Under the pieces are notes generated by a model. The model had not been told where the DNA came from, did not search any database, and saw only the letters and a program-made list of their open reading frames with translations. From Yponomeuta sedellus (taxonomy: Eukaryota; Arthropoda; Insecta; Lepidoptera; Yponomeutidae): DNA of 64,000 nt. The DNA lies in assembly GCA_934045075.1 (NCBI GenBank), contig OW203730.1:8584192-8648191 (forward strand), written 5' to 3'. A program made the position numbers and the translations under genes. Below are positions 1-8,959 of this stretch, piece by piece. Position 1 is the stretch's first letter; every line of letters starts with the position of its first letter.

Positions 1-39
1 TTTTTTTCACCGCGGGATGAATCGACCCAGTTACAAAAA

Positions 40-152
40 GTACATGGGCGTTTCACCCTACGTTCGTCCCGCGGGGCGAAACGACCCATTCAAAAAGAGC
101 ATGTGGGCGTTTCGACCTGCGGGGCGAACGCCCGTAGGGTGAAACGACGCAA
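40..152. repeat. GC-rich imperfect inverted repeat
   Basis: Two arms of about 45 bp, at roughly 46-90 and 107-152, are imperfect reverse complements; the clearest part pairs GTTTCACCCTACG with CGTAGGGTGAAAC. The stretch is much more GC-rich than its AT-rich surroundings. It could be the end of a fold-back element whose remainder lies outside the window. No coding potential was seen. Confidence 0.5.
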
Positions 153-365
153 GACCCGAAAAAAAGAATTACAATTATGATTTTTTAAGTCTAAGCAACG
201 TTACAAAATTAAATGTTCCAATTGCCTTTTTAAATATTCTACCTTTCCTTTAATCTCAACCACAAACATTTAAAAATCGGCTACGTAAATATCGTACTGA
301 CGACTCCGTACCACTTCGGACACGTAGTTCATAAAAACAATAACTTCGATATAACACAATCAGTT

Positions 366-432
366 ATCCTAGTCCCAGGCTAGCATTGGGCTTTGATAAC
401 CAGGCAAGGACATCACAAACACATAAACTAAC
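366..432 (-). repeat. Truncated tRNA-derived SINE, family C
   Basis: The stretch resembles the tail of the family-C SINEs at 29160-29345 and 33245-33455, including the shared 'aaccaggcaaggac.tcacaaac' segment in the same relative position. The tRNA-like head is missing. Confidence 0.45.
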
Positions 433-450
433 TACAATTTTCAAGGCTGT

Positions 451-568
451 TCAAAAATGTGTACATGTGTACACTTTGTGCCAAAAGGGCTACTATAATA
501 TTAAGGATTATTTAGATGACAATGATGTCAGGAATTAAAGCATGTAAAATGCATGAGTTTTGTAAAAA
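451..568 (+). pseudogene. LINE ORF2 C-terminal fragment
   Basis: The bases closely match the last codons of the ORF2 at 21906-24791, including the segment for KDYLDDNDV, and run past its stop into the 3' UTR. It is cut short by the family-A repeat that begins near 574. The matching 3' end of the LINE resumes at 1229, so both parts are one interrupted LINE tail. Confidence 0.75.
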
Positions 569-573
569 TTGTA

Positions 574-1227
574 TTCGTTATCAACCCTTGTATGTACCTA
601 CTGCTGGAGCACGGGTCTCTTCCTGCATCGCAGGAAGGTTACTCCATATTCCACCACGGGGGCCAAGTCCGGGTTGGTGGAGGATTGTAAGACATAGCTT
701 TGGGTAACTCAAGAGCCAGATATAATTGGACACACAACTCCCTCCCCGTCAAGTGTGTCCCATTCATATCCAGAGAAATTTTACCAAAAGAAACGTGTGA
801 TCTGGTTAAAGTAGGGAATAGGTAGACTAGACTGACTCACCACTTGTGTCTCTTGTTTCCACACGCACTTAGTTGATTGGACGTCGTATTAGTAAGGACA
901 CAAGTGGTGAGCGAGATATGATAGAGATATAGTGTGTCTCGGTGAGCAAAAATATGAGATATAACAACTCCCTCTAAGGACACACTTTGCCCAAGTCTAG
1001 TAAGACAGTGGCGGGCCTCACTGTCAGAAGTTATCAAGCCGCCCATAAGGCCTCAGACATTGCTTAACGACTGCCATTATATGACAGCCGGCACCAACGG
1101 CTTAGCGTGCCTTGCGAAGCACGGAAGCGCTCGGAAAAATGCCACTTGCGGTAGTCACGGGACGCTCACCCATCCCGTACCTGACCGCGCCTGTTGTTGC
1201 TTAACCAAGTGATTGATTCCAATCACT
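574..1227 (+). repeat. Family-A interspersed repeat, interrupted
   Basis: This is a copy of a roughly 330-bp dispersed repeat found about eight times in the window on both strands. In this orientation it runs from 'atcaacccttgtatgt', through a GC-rich body that includes 'ccaagtccgggttggtgg', to 'gattgattccaatcact'. Read on the opposite strand the end resembles a tRNA box A (TGGCCTAGTGG), so a SINE origin is possible, but no clear box B was found. The copy is split by a hAT MITE at 695-999 and is itself inserted in a LINE tail. Short ORFs across the copies are incidental. Confidence 0.7.
695..999. mobile_element. Non-autonomous hAT-like MITE
   Basis: A 305-bp insertion interrupts the family-A repeat. 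An exact 8-bp duplication, GTAAGACA, flanks it at 687-694 and 1000-1007. The termini start TAGCTTTGGG and, on the other strand, TAGACTTGGG. An 8-bp duplication with TAG-type ends fits the hAT superfamily. Internal inverted repeats are visible, for example 'caccacttgtgtc' against 'gacacaagtggtg'. There is no transposase. Confidence 0.8.
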
Positions 1228-1228
1228 T

Positions 1229-1377
1229 ACAAATTGTGTAAAGGACTTTGCCTTTTGTCCATTTTTATTCCAAAATGATCTAGATTTTGAAATGGACAAT
1301 TAGTTTGACTTGTTACGAGCATTAAGCCGCAGTATCTGCGCTACTTTGAATAAAACCTTTTCATTTCATTAAGCTTT
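1229..1377 (+). mobile_element. LINE 3' end (CR1-group family)
   Basis: The sequence matches the 3' UTR of the LINE at 21707-25363, including 'ttaagccgcagtatctgcgc' and the terminal 'aaaaccttttcatttcatt'. It continues the fragment at 451-568 after the intervening repeat. Confidence 0.75.
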
Positions 1378-2159
1378 GAATGTTTTGCGACAGGTAGAAC
1401 TATCGATTCGGTCTTTCCCAGCCCTAAACCTCACACGACAGTGCCTAATCTAGCGCGGGATCTCAAAAAGGGTGTTCTAAAGCCCACAAAAGCGTGTCTC
1501 GACGACTGATGAAAAAACCGCTCGAGTGTCGCCTCGTCCTTTAAAATTCACCCCCGTTTTGTGCCAGACGATTGACGAAAATCGCCGTCGCTTGCGAGAC
1601 GGCAAACATTAACGCCTATTTCGCAGACTTGTTTGCTTTATTGCAAGTATGTGTGGGACTTTAGCTAGATGTATTGTAGGTAGACTAAGATCCTTGATGG
1701 AGTCCTGGTAAAGCACTTTGGGATAAATCCGTGTGTTCAGAATTACACTGCCTGACGAGTCTAACTTAACAGGACTTAACTGCTGCTCCGACTCTCCAAG
1801 GTTTGCGGCAAGAAATCACACACAGAGATAAGCTCGCCTTTGTACTTGTTATTTCCTATCTAATGTCCTGTTTAATGTCTTGTGTGCAATAAAGTATAAT
1901 TAAATCAATTAAGGAGTGTAGGACGATTCGGTTAAAATAATCTACTTATGAAAAGTGGCGGTCAGGAGAAAAGTGGCGGTACAGTAAAGCAAAAACATTG
2001 ACAGATCGCACGAACTTTGTATCAAGATTTATTGGCCTTGCTTCTATATGTCGTTTTGAAGTTCTTGAAGTAAAATTTTATGGTTCTAAAAGTTCAAATT
2101 GTTTCAGTTTCCTGTTTTGTTTTTATATGAGTTCCATGTTTAATTATTACTGATGATAA
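1378..2159. other. No recognisable feature
   Basis: No long ORF, repeat end or RNA gene was recognised. The part from 1390 to 1620 is more GC-balanced than average and could be an old repeat. Confidence 0.4.
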
Positions 2160-2270
2160 TACGATTATGGGCATTACCCCCTATGATAGCACAACGTAGC
2201 GCTCTTTAGGGGAGGGCTATGTCCAGCAGTGGACTAGTATAGCCTGACGACGATGATAATACTAATTACA
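2160..2270 (+). repeat. Family-G dispersed tail repeat
   Basis: It contains the phrase 'ggggagggctatgtccagca' followed by 'gtggactagta' and a GATGATAAT-type simple tail. Related tails occur at 44700-44760, 48825-48900 (reverse) and 58320-58420. It is probably the 3' end of a non-LTR element; the parent was not identified here. Confidence 0.5.
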
Positions 2271-2587
2271 GTAATTGGCAACCTAGTAATATATTCTGGT
2301 TTTGACTAAGTCAAAACTTGCTATAGAAGGGCTCGTTTGCTTACTTATTAAATAAAATTAATTTCTCCCCATGATACTCTATTCCCCACACTGGCACGGT
2401 CACAACCGCGGCCTATACAAAACTTGTTTTGAGTTTATGGTAATTCCTCAAAAAATGGTATCAATTCGTCATTGATAATGCAAAATGTCGCATGAAAAAA
2501 AAATGCTTTTCTCATCAAATTTGTATGAAAAATTAATAATTAGAATAGCTAGATATCATAATCGTGACCTAATCGGGCTGAGGTTGT
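2271..2587. other. No recognisable feature
   Basis: AT-rich sequence with no supported gene or repeat boundary. Confidence 0.4.
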
Positions 2588-2921
2588 TGATATCAAGCCT
2601 GCTCACTGTTGGTGCACAGGTCTCTTCCTGTATCGCACGAAGGTTAGGCCATACTCCAACAGGGGGGCCAAGTCCGGGTTGGTAGAGGATTGTAAGACAG
2701 TGGCGGACGTTCCTGTCAGACGTTATCAAGCCGCCCATAAGGCCTCTCACATGGCTTAACGACTGCCATTACATGACAGCCGGCACCAACGGCTAATCAT
2801 GACTTGCGAACCACTAGCGGTAGTCACAAGATGGTCACCCATCCACTACCCGACCGCGCCTGTTGTTGCTTAACCCAAGTGATTGATTCCAATCACTTGG
2901 TTCCGCTAGGCCACGAGCGCT
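2588..2921 (+). repeat. Family-A repeat, near full length
   Basis: An uninterrupted copy that extends past the end seen at 1227 to 'ggccacgagcgcttc', so it helps define the full unit. Confidence 0.7.
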
Positions 2922-3541
2922 TCAATGTCTTCAATTATATTCATTCTGAGGTTATAATGTTTTCAATTCAATTTTGACGAACCAACGAAACACATTTTGC
3001 AATATCAACGACGCATTTCAAACAGGACACTGGTTAATACACTCCATCAGTGTGCTATTGAACGTTACAACGTAGTATTCGCTTGGTTAGGTAGGTATAA
3101 GGAATTCATGCGAGCGAAGACCATGCCACTTGATTTAGCAAAGTGCATGGTAGGCGGTCGGTAATCCAATTCCATCATAGAGCCAATTGCTAGCTTACTA
3201 CTGGCCTCCAGTGAATGGAAATGTGGGCTCCAGATACCTACGTGTATCGGAGCATGAAATCATTCGTGGCTAATAGTATTACGTTGACTTTTGTTTGATT
3301 TTGACGGATTTGTAATTTATTAAGGCCAAGTCAAAAGAATTTTTTTCGCTATAATAACAAAATGTTTACTTAATGAACGTCAAAGCTGTTAGTTTCACAA
3401 ATAATAGAATAGGTATGTGGAGAAGAAACTAACTAAGAAACATTTACTCTTTTATTCTTTTCAAAACAGATTTTAACTTCATTAAGAACAGAGTTTTCAA
3501 CTTAAATTTACATAAGACTACACTTCGTTTTTTTATCATAA
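2922..3541. other. No recognisable feature
   Basis: AT-rich sequence without a supported ORF or repeat boundary. Confidence 0.4.
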
Positions 3542-3732
3542 AAAATTTTGTAAACAAAGAAGCAGGGCTAGTCAACCTAAAAATCGTCTGCTTAATTTAT
3601 ATATTTTTTTGTGAATATACATAATTACTTAGTTCACTGTTGAGCCAAATAAATACAGGTTTCTATCTATGTTTTAGATGTTATATCTACGTAATAATAA
3701 GCAGTAGCCCTGCGTCTTTGTTTACAAAATTT
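3542..3732. mobile_element. Small MITE with ~28-bp inverted ends
   Basis: The left arm at 3542-3570 and the right arm at 3705-3732 are inverted copies (AAATTTTGTAAACAAAGA, then GCAGGGCTA) with one or two differences. The 135-bp AT-rich interior is non-coding. No clean target duplication was identified. Confidence 0.55.
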
Positions 3733-3758
3733 CTAATGCTAAAAAACCAAGTATAGAC

Positions 3759-4013
3759 TTAATCGTCCCCGTTAACTTTTTTTAAATACCAGACATCTTT
3801 GTCTTCCAAATAAGCCTTTTTTGCACAAAGAATACTTAACATTTTTTTAAACATCGTCTGTTGATCTAACATCTTGAAGAATCTTATTGTAGAACCGTAT
3901 ACAATGCCCCATAAAGGATTTATTAACCTTTGCAATGCCAAATCGTGGAAATGACAATTTATGTTTATTTCTAGCATCAATATTATGATGGGTATATTCC
4001 ATATAATATGCAT
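3759..4013 (-). pseudogene. Degenerate LINE ORF2 C-terminus
   Basis: The translation parallels the last 80 residues of the ORF2 at 21906-24791: the INPLWGIVYGSTIRF stretch aligns with TSFMGHCIRFYNK, and AYLEDKDVW with DYLDDNDVW. It is far more diverged than the fragment at 451-568, so it is an older insertion of the same group. Confidence 0.6.
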
Positions 4014-4350
4014 ATCTGTGGTCGTTTTTGTTTAAATAAGTGTATTTTTTCGCACTTTCATATCCCTGTCAGTTTCTTTTGCATACCTTCTGCGGTTGAT
4101 TGGTACAAAATGCTTGTAGGATTATTGCATTGCCCTAGCAAACATTACTTATGTGCAATAAACGTATCAATAATAATAATAATACCAACTTGTGATAAAG
4201 AATGATAACTTGAAAATATATAAAAAATAATATTATTTCATTCATTTGCATCTATCAGACAAGCGCTCAGCATTTTGCCCAGTACTTACCTAAAAAGTGC
4301 GCAATTTATCGTGGTAGGTTGGTTAAAATGTTTGTTCTCCAACTTTGGCT

Positions 4351-4446
4351 TGTAGGAGTCTTCTTTACGAATGAAATTCAGTGAGTTGCGGAACGTTGTT
4401 TATTCGACAAGAGTTAGACAATCAAATGAATTCACAAACAGTGCGG
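4351..4446 (-). repeat. 3' LTR, terminal part
   Basis: The 96 bp match 13998-14093 with a single difference. The segment ends in CAGTGCGG, the 8-bp site duplicated by the transposon that splits this LTR. Confidence 0.9.
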
Positions 4447-4717
4447 CGTAGAGGGAGTAAAACTATAGAGCAAGCCACAGCGCACACATACAAGTTTTAA
4501 ATGAAACAAACTTCGTAGCGACCATGGGTGAGAAAGAGATAGAGTAAACAGCAAAAGTGTAACTGCTTTTTTTGTTTGCCCCCAGTTGACGTTTTTGGGG
4601 GCAAACAAACGACAAGATTTTGAAAATTTTATCATATTTAACGCTACGCTAGCCGTTTCGAAAAGCAACCGTGTATTTGTGAAATGATATATTAAACGTG
4701 ACCTAAATAGCGAAAGT

Positions 4718-4788
4718 ATGGTGAATTGTAGTGTATTCGTATGCAGAAATCGTTAAGAAAGAGCTTTGGGGGAAGTTTCCTTTGATAG
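4718..4788 (+). pseudogene. THAP-like zinc-finger start, decayed
   Basis: The first codons read MVNCSVFVCRNR, which fits the C-x4-C-x-N-R opening of THAP domains such as those of P-element-type transposases. An in-frame stop follows directly, and a GGTAAGT donor-like site lies at 4788-4794. It sits about 270 bp inside the transposon end, where a transposase start would be expected. It is short, so a chance match cannot be excluded. Confidence 0.4.
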
Positions 4789-5165
4789 GTAAGTAATTAT
4801 TGTGTTTCAATTATTGTTAAGCCCAAAGTTGCCTTATGTTGAGTATTTTAGTTAAGTTTCAACTAGTAGCTTTGCAACTAGTCCGTAAGAAAAGCAATTT
4901 AATAGAATTTTCTTTCCTAACCTAAAAAAACGAAGAGTAAAAAAATGTTGCCATCCGTTTATGTCGAAAATCCCGATCATTACTTGACCGTGTTGGCAGA
5001 CGTTATAAGCGACCGTACGATGGGAAAATAAAAAGTAGTATTCCCTAAGAAGGCTGCTAAAAAAACAGAACGTTTTTAAAACCTTTGTTTTATTACTTTA
5101 AAGTAAACAATCGATTAAACATAAACACACTATTTTTACGTTTTTATTTATCCCCGTAAAGGGTT

Positions 5166-5342
5166 TTACTGTAATGTTAATATTATTGCTCTTGTTTGAG
5201 AAAAATCCACACAACACCCATAGCGCTTAATATGTTGTTTTGCCAAAAGTGTGCCGTTTAGAGTTTCATTGCTCAGCCTATTTCGGATCTTTGTTTTAAT
5301 AAGATTGACTGAACTGAAGCAGCGTTCATAATCTGTGTCACA
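5166..5342 (-). pseudogene. hAT-type transposase C-terminal fragment
   Basis: 59 open codons end in a stop. They contain DYERCFSSVNLIKTKIRNRL followed by SNETLN, which resembles the C-terminal dimerisation segment of hAT transposases and ZNF862-like domesticated relatives (pattern ERxFSxxNxIKTKxRNRLxxExL). No upstream catalytic part is visible; the nested element at 5516 lies just beyond. It runs opposite to the THAP-like fragment. Confidence 0.6.
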
Positions 5343-5515
5343 AAAACGAGTAACCGGTAACGTCGCACATTAGTTAGATTTACCTTAAGGGTTGCTACTT
5401 AGTAAGTAAAAGAATAAATAGTGACGTGCTATGTTGGTATTAGTACTTTGGTTGAATAAAATCTAAAAAAAGTCGTATGTTTACGTACGATTTCTGCCCC
5501 TTGATCGTACGAGTA

Positions 5516-6878
5516 CAGTGTATCCGTTCTTAAATGGCAAAACGAGTAAACAAACCTCACTCGACCACAAAACACGAATTCCGGAAGCATCACTCGATGT
5601 AGGTTACCACATTTAGTTGTAGACACTAGTTAAGTCACAGGGGCATCATATTTAACCGAAAACTGGCTGAATTTGTGATTAAAACTATGATTTTTTGCCG
5701 AAATTCTAAATACACTGATTTTCTGATCACAGGTTAGCAAAACTACACAGATTAGTTTGTAATTTTTTTTAGTGTTGGGATGCGGTTGTATGAGGTGAAT
5801 GAACGAAATTGCGCTTTTATGTTATTTAAGAAGTGCACATAGCACCGGAATAATAAAAATGACAAAAAAGAGTAGGTATTGCGGTGGGTATTGAATAAAG
5901 AATTAAAGTTTGATTGATATTTTTACTAAAACCTTGCATGTTAAGCGGGTGTTTCATTAGCGAGCCACTAGTTTTCTTTACCACAGTTTTTATTTTCTGC
6001 GAGCCAACGGTATAGACCGCAACTACATCACCCCAAAATACGGCGATTTTTTTTTTATTTTACTCAGTGGGTTTTACGTTGATTGATTCTTCGAGCATGC
6101 TTAAAATTCTGTCAGTTTTAAAGCGGTATACAAAACTGCCAGTGGATCAGCCGAGCCAGCGAGCAAGAAGTTTTTTTCACGTTGCTGTAGCCACGGTTGC
6201 CAGATGAGATTTTCTAAATATCTCCAAGTCATTATACTATTTTTATTTTTTTAATGCACTAACGAATTTTTAGCCTCTAAATAGGTTTTTTAAAATTGTC
6301 CTTAGCACGGGTTAGTGCATTAAAAATAAAAATAGTATAATCATGTAGGTACAGCGATATCATTCCGATGTAAAAAAAAAGAACCTGACTACAAAGTAGG
6401 TAGTCGGGGCTGTAAGTGATGCAATCTACTTCAGCCAGATGTCGCTGCCTGTACGTAATACAGAGAATAGTGTAAAAAAAACTAAAAATAATATCTTTCG
6501 CAGCACAAACCCCCATTTTAAATGGTCAAACATCTTTAATGTTCTACACGTTTTTCGATTCTACTTTTCCCCATAATGATCTTAAGAACTCTTTATTGAG
6601 GAGATAGCATTACCGCCAACATTTATTAGCGGAATTTTCTTAAATTTTTTTGTCCGAGTTTGTAGGTATATGGGTCGAGTTCAGTGTAGCAGATGGATTG
6701 CGATACTAATATTACATAATCATTTAGATTATTTTATGACTTAAACTTCATTCATTCCATTCATTCAATAATGAAATCCGTCATTCATTCAGTAATTTCA
6801 GCAACACTACGAAATGTCACAATTTATTGGTCAGCCATGTTTGTTTACTCGTTTTGCCATTTAAGAACGGATACACTG
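5516..6878. mobile_element. TA-flanked 40-bp TIR element (Tc1/mariner type)
   Basis: The arms at 5516-5555 and 6839-6878 are perfect 40-bp inverted repeats starting CAGTGTATCCGTTC, each bordered by TA (5514-5515 and 6879-6880). The 1363-bp element has no transposase ORF, so it appears non-autonomous. TA duplication and a CAGTG terminus fit the Tc1/mariner group. Confidence 0.75.
6228..6346. repeat. Hairpin-forming inverted repeat
   Basis: Arms of about 33 bp (ATTATACTATTTTTATTTTT and its complement) surround a segment with 'agcctctaaataggtttt', the tail also found next to family-E SINEs at 29460, 29620, 32040 and 41395. Confidence 0.6.
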
Positions 6879-7085
6879 TATATGCAACATAAATGTAAAA
6901 CATCGTATGAATACGATTTAAATCGTATATCTGGCAACTCTGCGTGATCATTACTTAACTCGAAGTCCCAGACTTCGACGGCTTGTCCTTGTACAGATAT
7001 TAAGTTACAAACGTAATCAAAATATATTATGAATCTTTAATACTTAATGTATCGTTATTAAAAATCAAATGTACCTAAAACTATA

Positions 7086-7177
7086 ACCCGGGCTTGGCCC
7101 CTGCGGTGGAGTATGGCCTAACCTTTCTGCGATGCAGGACCCGTGCTCCAGAGTTATGGACATACAAGGGTTGATAT
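7086..7177 (-). repeat. Family-A repeat fragment
   Basis: Only the end containing 'atacaagggttgat' and the adjoining 80 bp are present, inside the 3.7-kb transposon. Confidence 0.6.
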
Positions 7178-7465
7178 CGAAATCTATAATAAAAACAATA
7201 GAGACAGAAACATTTCGGCTACAGCACTGAATTATCAAATATAATATCCTGATGCTTTGTTACATAGCTGCATCGCCTTCCTATGTGACTTGTTGCCCAT
7301 ATAATTTTTCAGCATTCATTCCACTCAGCAGAAAATGTGTCAACTCGAATTTATCGCAAGAACTCTTTCGGTGTTTTTGTGCATTCTGCCGCAAGCAATG
7401 TGCCCTTGAATTCAGTATAGAATTCAAATTTGAATTTGTATCAATGAATCTCGTACAATACCGTC

Positions 7466-7560
7466 TAGCCGCGATCGTTTATTAGGTAAAACGTAATTAC
7501 CTTATTTCCCTAATAAATAATCGACCCGTTCAATATACAACAGCTATGTATGAGTATCGC
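7466..7560. repeat. Family-K MITE fragment
   Basis: The termini GTTTATTAGGTAAAACGTAA and 'ccctaataaataat' match the inverted arms of the MITE at 31213-31510, with the centre deleted. Confidence 0.55.
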
Positions 7561-8183
7561 GAATAATAATACTAAAGTTATTACTTATTATATTTTAATG
7601 TATACCAATATTTATTAATATTAGCAATGTTTCTTTTCCAGATTTCTTCAAAATAGTTCTGTTCTGGAAAAATGGGTGCTAGCATTTAGAAGAGAGAACT
7701 GGTCACCTACATCAAATGCCCGAATATGCTCTCTACATTTCGACAAAATGTACATTTTGGTGGTCTGAGGTACCCATCGAAAGATTTTTTATATGGTTAA
7801 TTTTTATATGAAATAAACTTATTAATAAAACAGTTTATGATTGTATTCCATTGGTGGTCCTGGATAGCGTCCCTAAGCGCCTTAACTTGTAAAATTTAAA
7901 CGTGTAAAATAAAACGTATTTTTAATTATACAAAATGACAACTGTTTATAAAACGTTTGCTACGTTCTGCAAACAATTGTCAGACATGTATGATTAATAA
8001 AATTCAAAACTAAATCTGCATTTTTATTCATGGCCTATGAACGACTGAAATATTTTATCCCTCATTATGGCAATTCACTTTTACTGTGGCAACATTCACG
8101 CACACAAACAAATAATATTCACCGACGTGAAAACGGTTACACTGTGCCTTGATCTATAGTTCTACTCTATCTACGCAGTGCGG

Positions 8184-8380
8184 GCACATTTATATCCGTC
8201 CGTAGCTGTCACTTTGACGTTTGTGACAGCTAGCGGTTGGAAGTGGAACTGACAAGTTTTGACAGCTGGCAGCTGTCACATTGGCATAATATGTTTATGA
8301 AATGTGTCAGCTGTCAGTGAGCCTTATGAATTTGTATACTCTGTGTACAAATTAGAAGGCAAATTATATTTAACCTTACA
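8184..8380 (-). repeat. 3' LTR, inner part
   Basis: The 197 bp appear identical to 14094-14290. TGTAAGG, the start of the LTR on the element strand, is at the 8380 end. Several TGACAGCT/AGCTGTCA motifs recur inside and could be regulatory. Confidence 0.9.
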
Positions 8381-8959
8381 ACTCGGCCATCCTGTTGTGG
8401 GTGAGTCTCTCACCTTAAACTAATGTACAAATTACAAAACTATGTACCTACTCTACTATAAATAAAAATATAATAATATAATTATGTAAACAATATCTTC
8501 ACATTTGCTACATACCTATGCTTACAATGAAATCTTGAATTATTTTATTATCTTGTACAGTCTGTAGTGATCTGCAGTCATCTGAGCCGATCTATTCTTG
8601 CTCTGACTGCTCACTACCCGTACTCATTACATTCAGGTAATACATCCAAATATATTTGTATAGTCTGTAGTGATCTGCAGTCATCTGTACTAACTCGGTC
8701 AAGTCTTCGTACAGCACTGACTGCTCACCACCTATACTTACTAAAATCGAATATATTTTATCAAATCATAATCACAGGCTATATTTTTTTCTCAATAATA
8801 GAAATAATACATATTATTATTGTATTTATTACAAAATTAACATAATTATTCACTTAATAAATAAATTAATTAATTACATGTGCTATTTTTTTTTTAAATA
8901 AGCGTGCGGGCAACGATTCAATATTTGTTTTACCAATTCACTTTATAAGGTACATGTTA
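8381..8959 (-). other. Non-coding 3' region of the LTR element
   Basis: Between pol and the 3' LTR lies AT-rich sequence with a tandem duplication of about 103 bp (8560-8662 and 8663-8750) that starts GTCTGTAGTGATCTGCAGTC. No env-like ORF is present. The duplication may have arisen within this copy or be a family feature. Confidence 0.6.

Larger units (their letters stand above)
4447..8175. mobile_element. 3.7-kb DNA transposon with 8-bp TSD
   Basis: The insert is flanked by CAGTGCGG at 4439-4446 and 8176-8183, and removing it restores an exact 293-bp LTR. Its ends are imperfect inverted repeats of about 28 bp (CGTAGAGGGAGTAAAACTAT against CGTAGATAGAGTAGAACTAT). An 8-bp duplication fits the P or hAT superfamilies. 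Inside are a THAP-like start on the + strand and a hAT-like transposase tail on the - strand, so the superfamily is unresolved. Further insertions are nested inside (5516-6878, 7086-7177, 7466-7560). A hairpin with GTTTGCCCCC arms lies near 4570-4610. Confidence 0.85.

Noticed and set aside
5514..6880. hAT assignment for the 40-bp TIR element because it starts CAGTG
   Set aside because: The 8 bases on the two sides do not match, whereas TA is present on both sides, which favours a Tc1/mariner-type element.
8381..8959. env gene making the gypsy element an errantivirus
   Set aside because: Only short open frames lie between integrase and the 3' LTR; no signal peptide, cleavage site or membrane anchor was seen.
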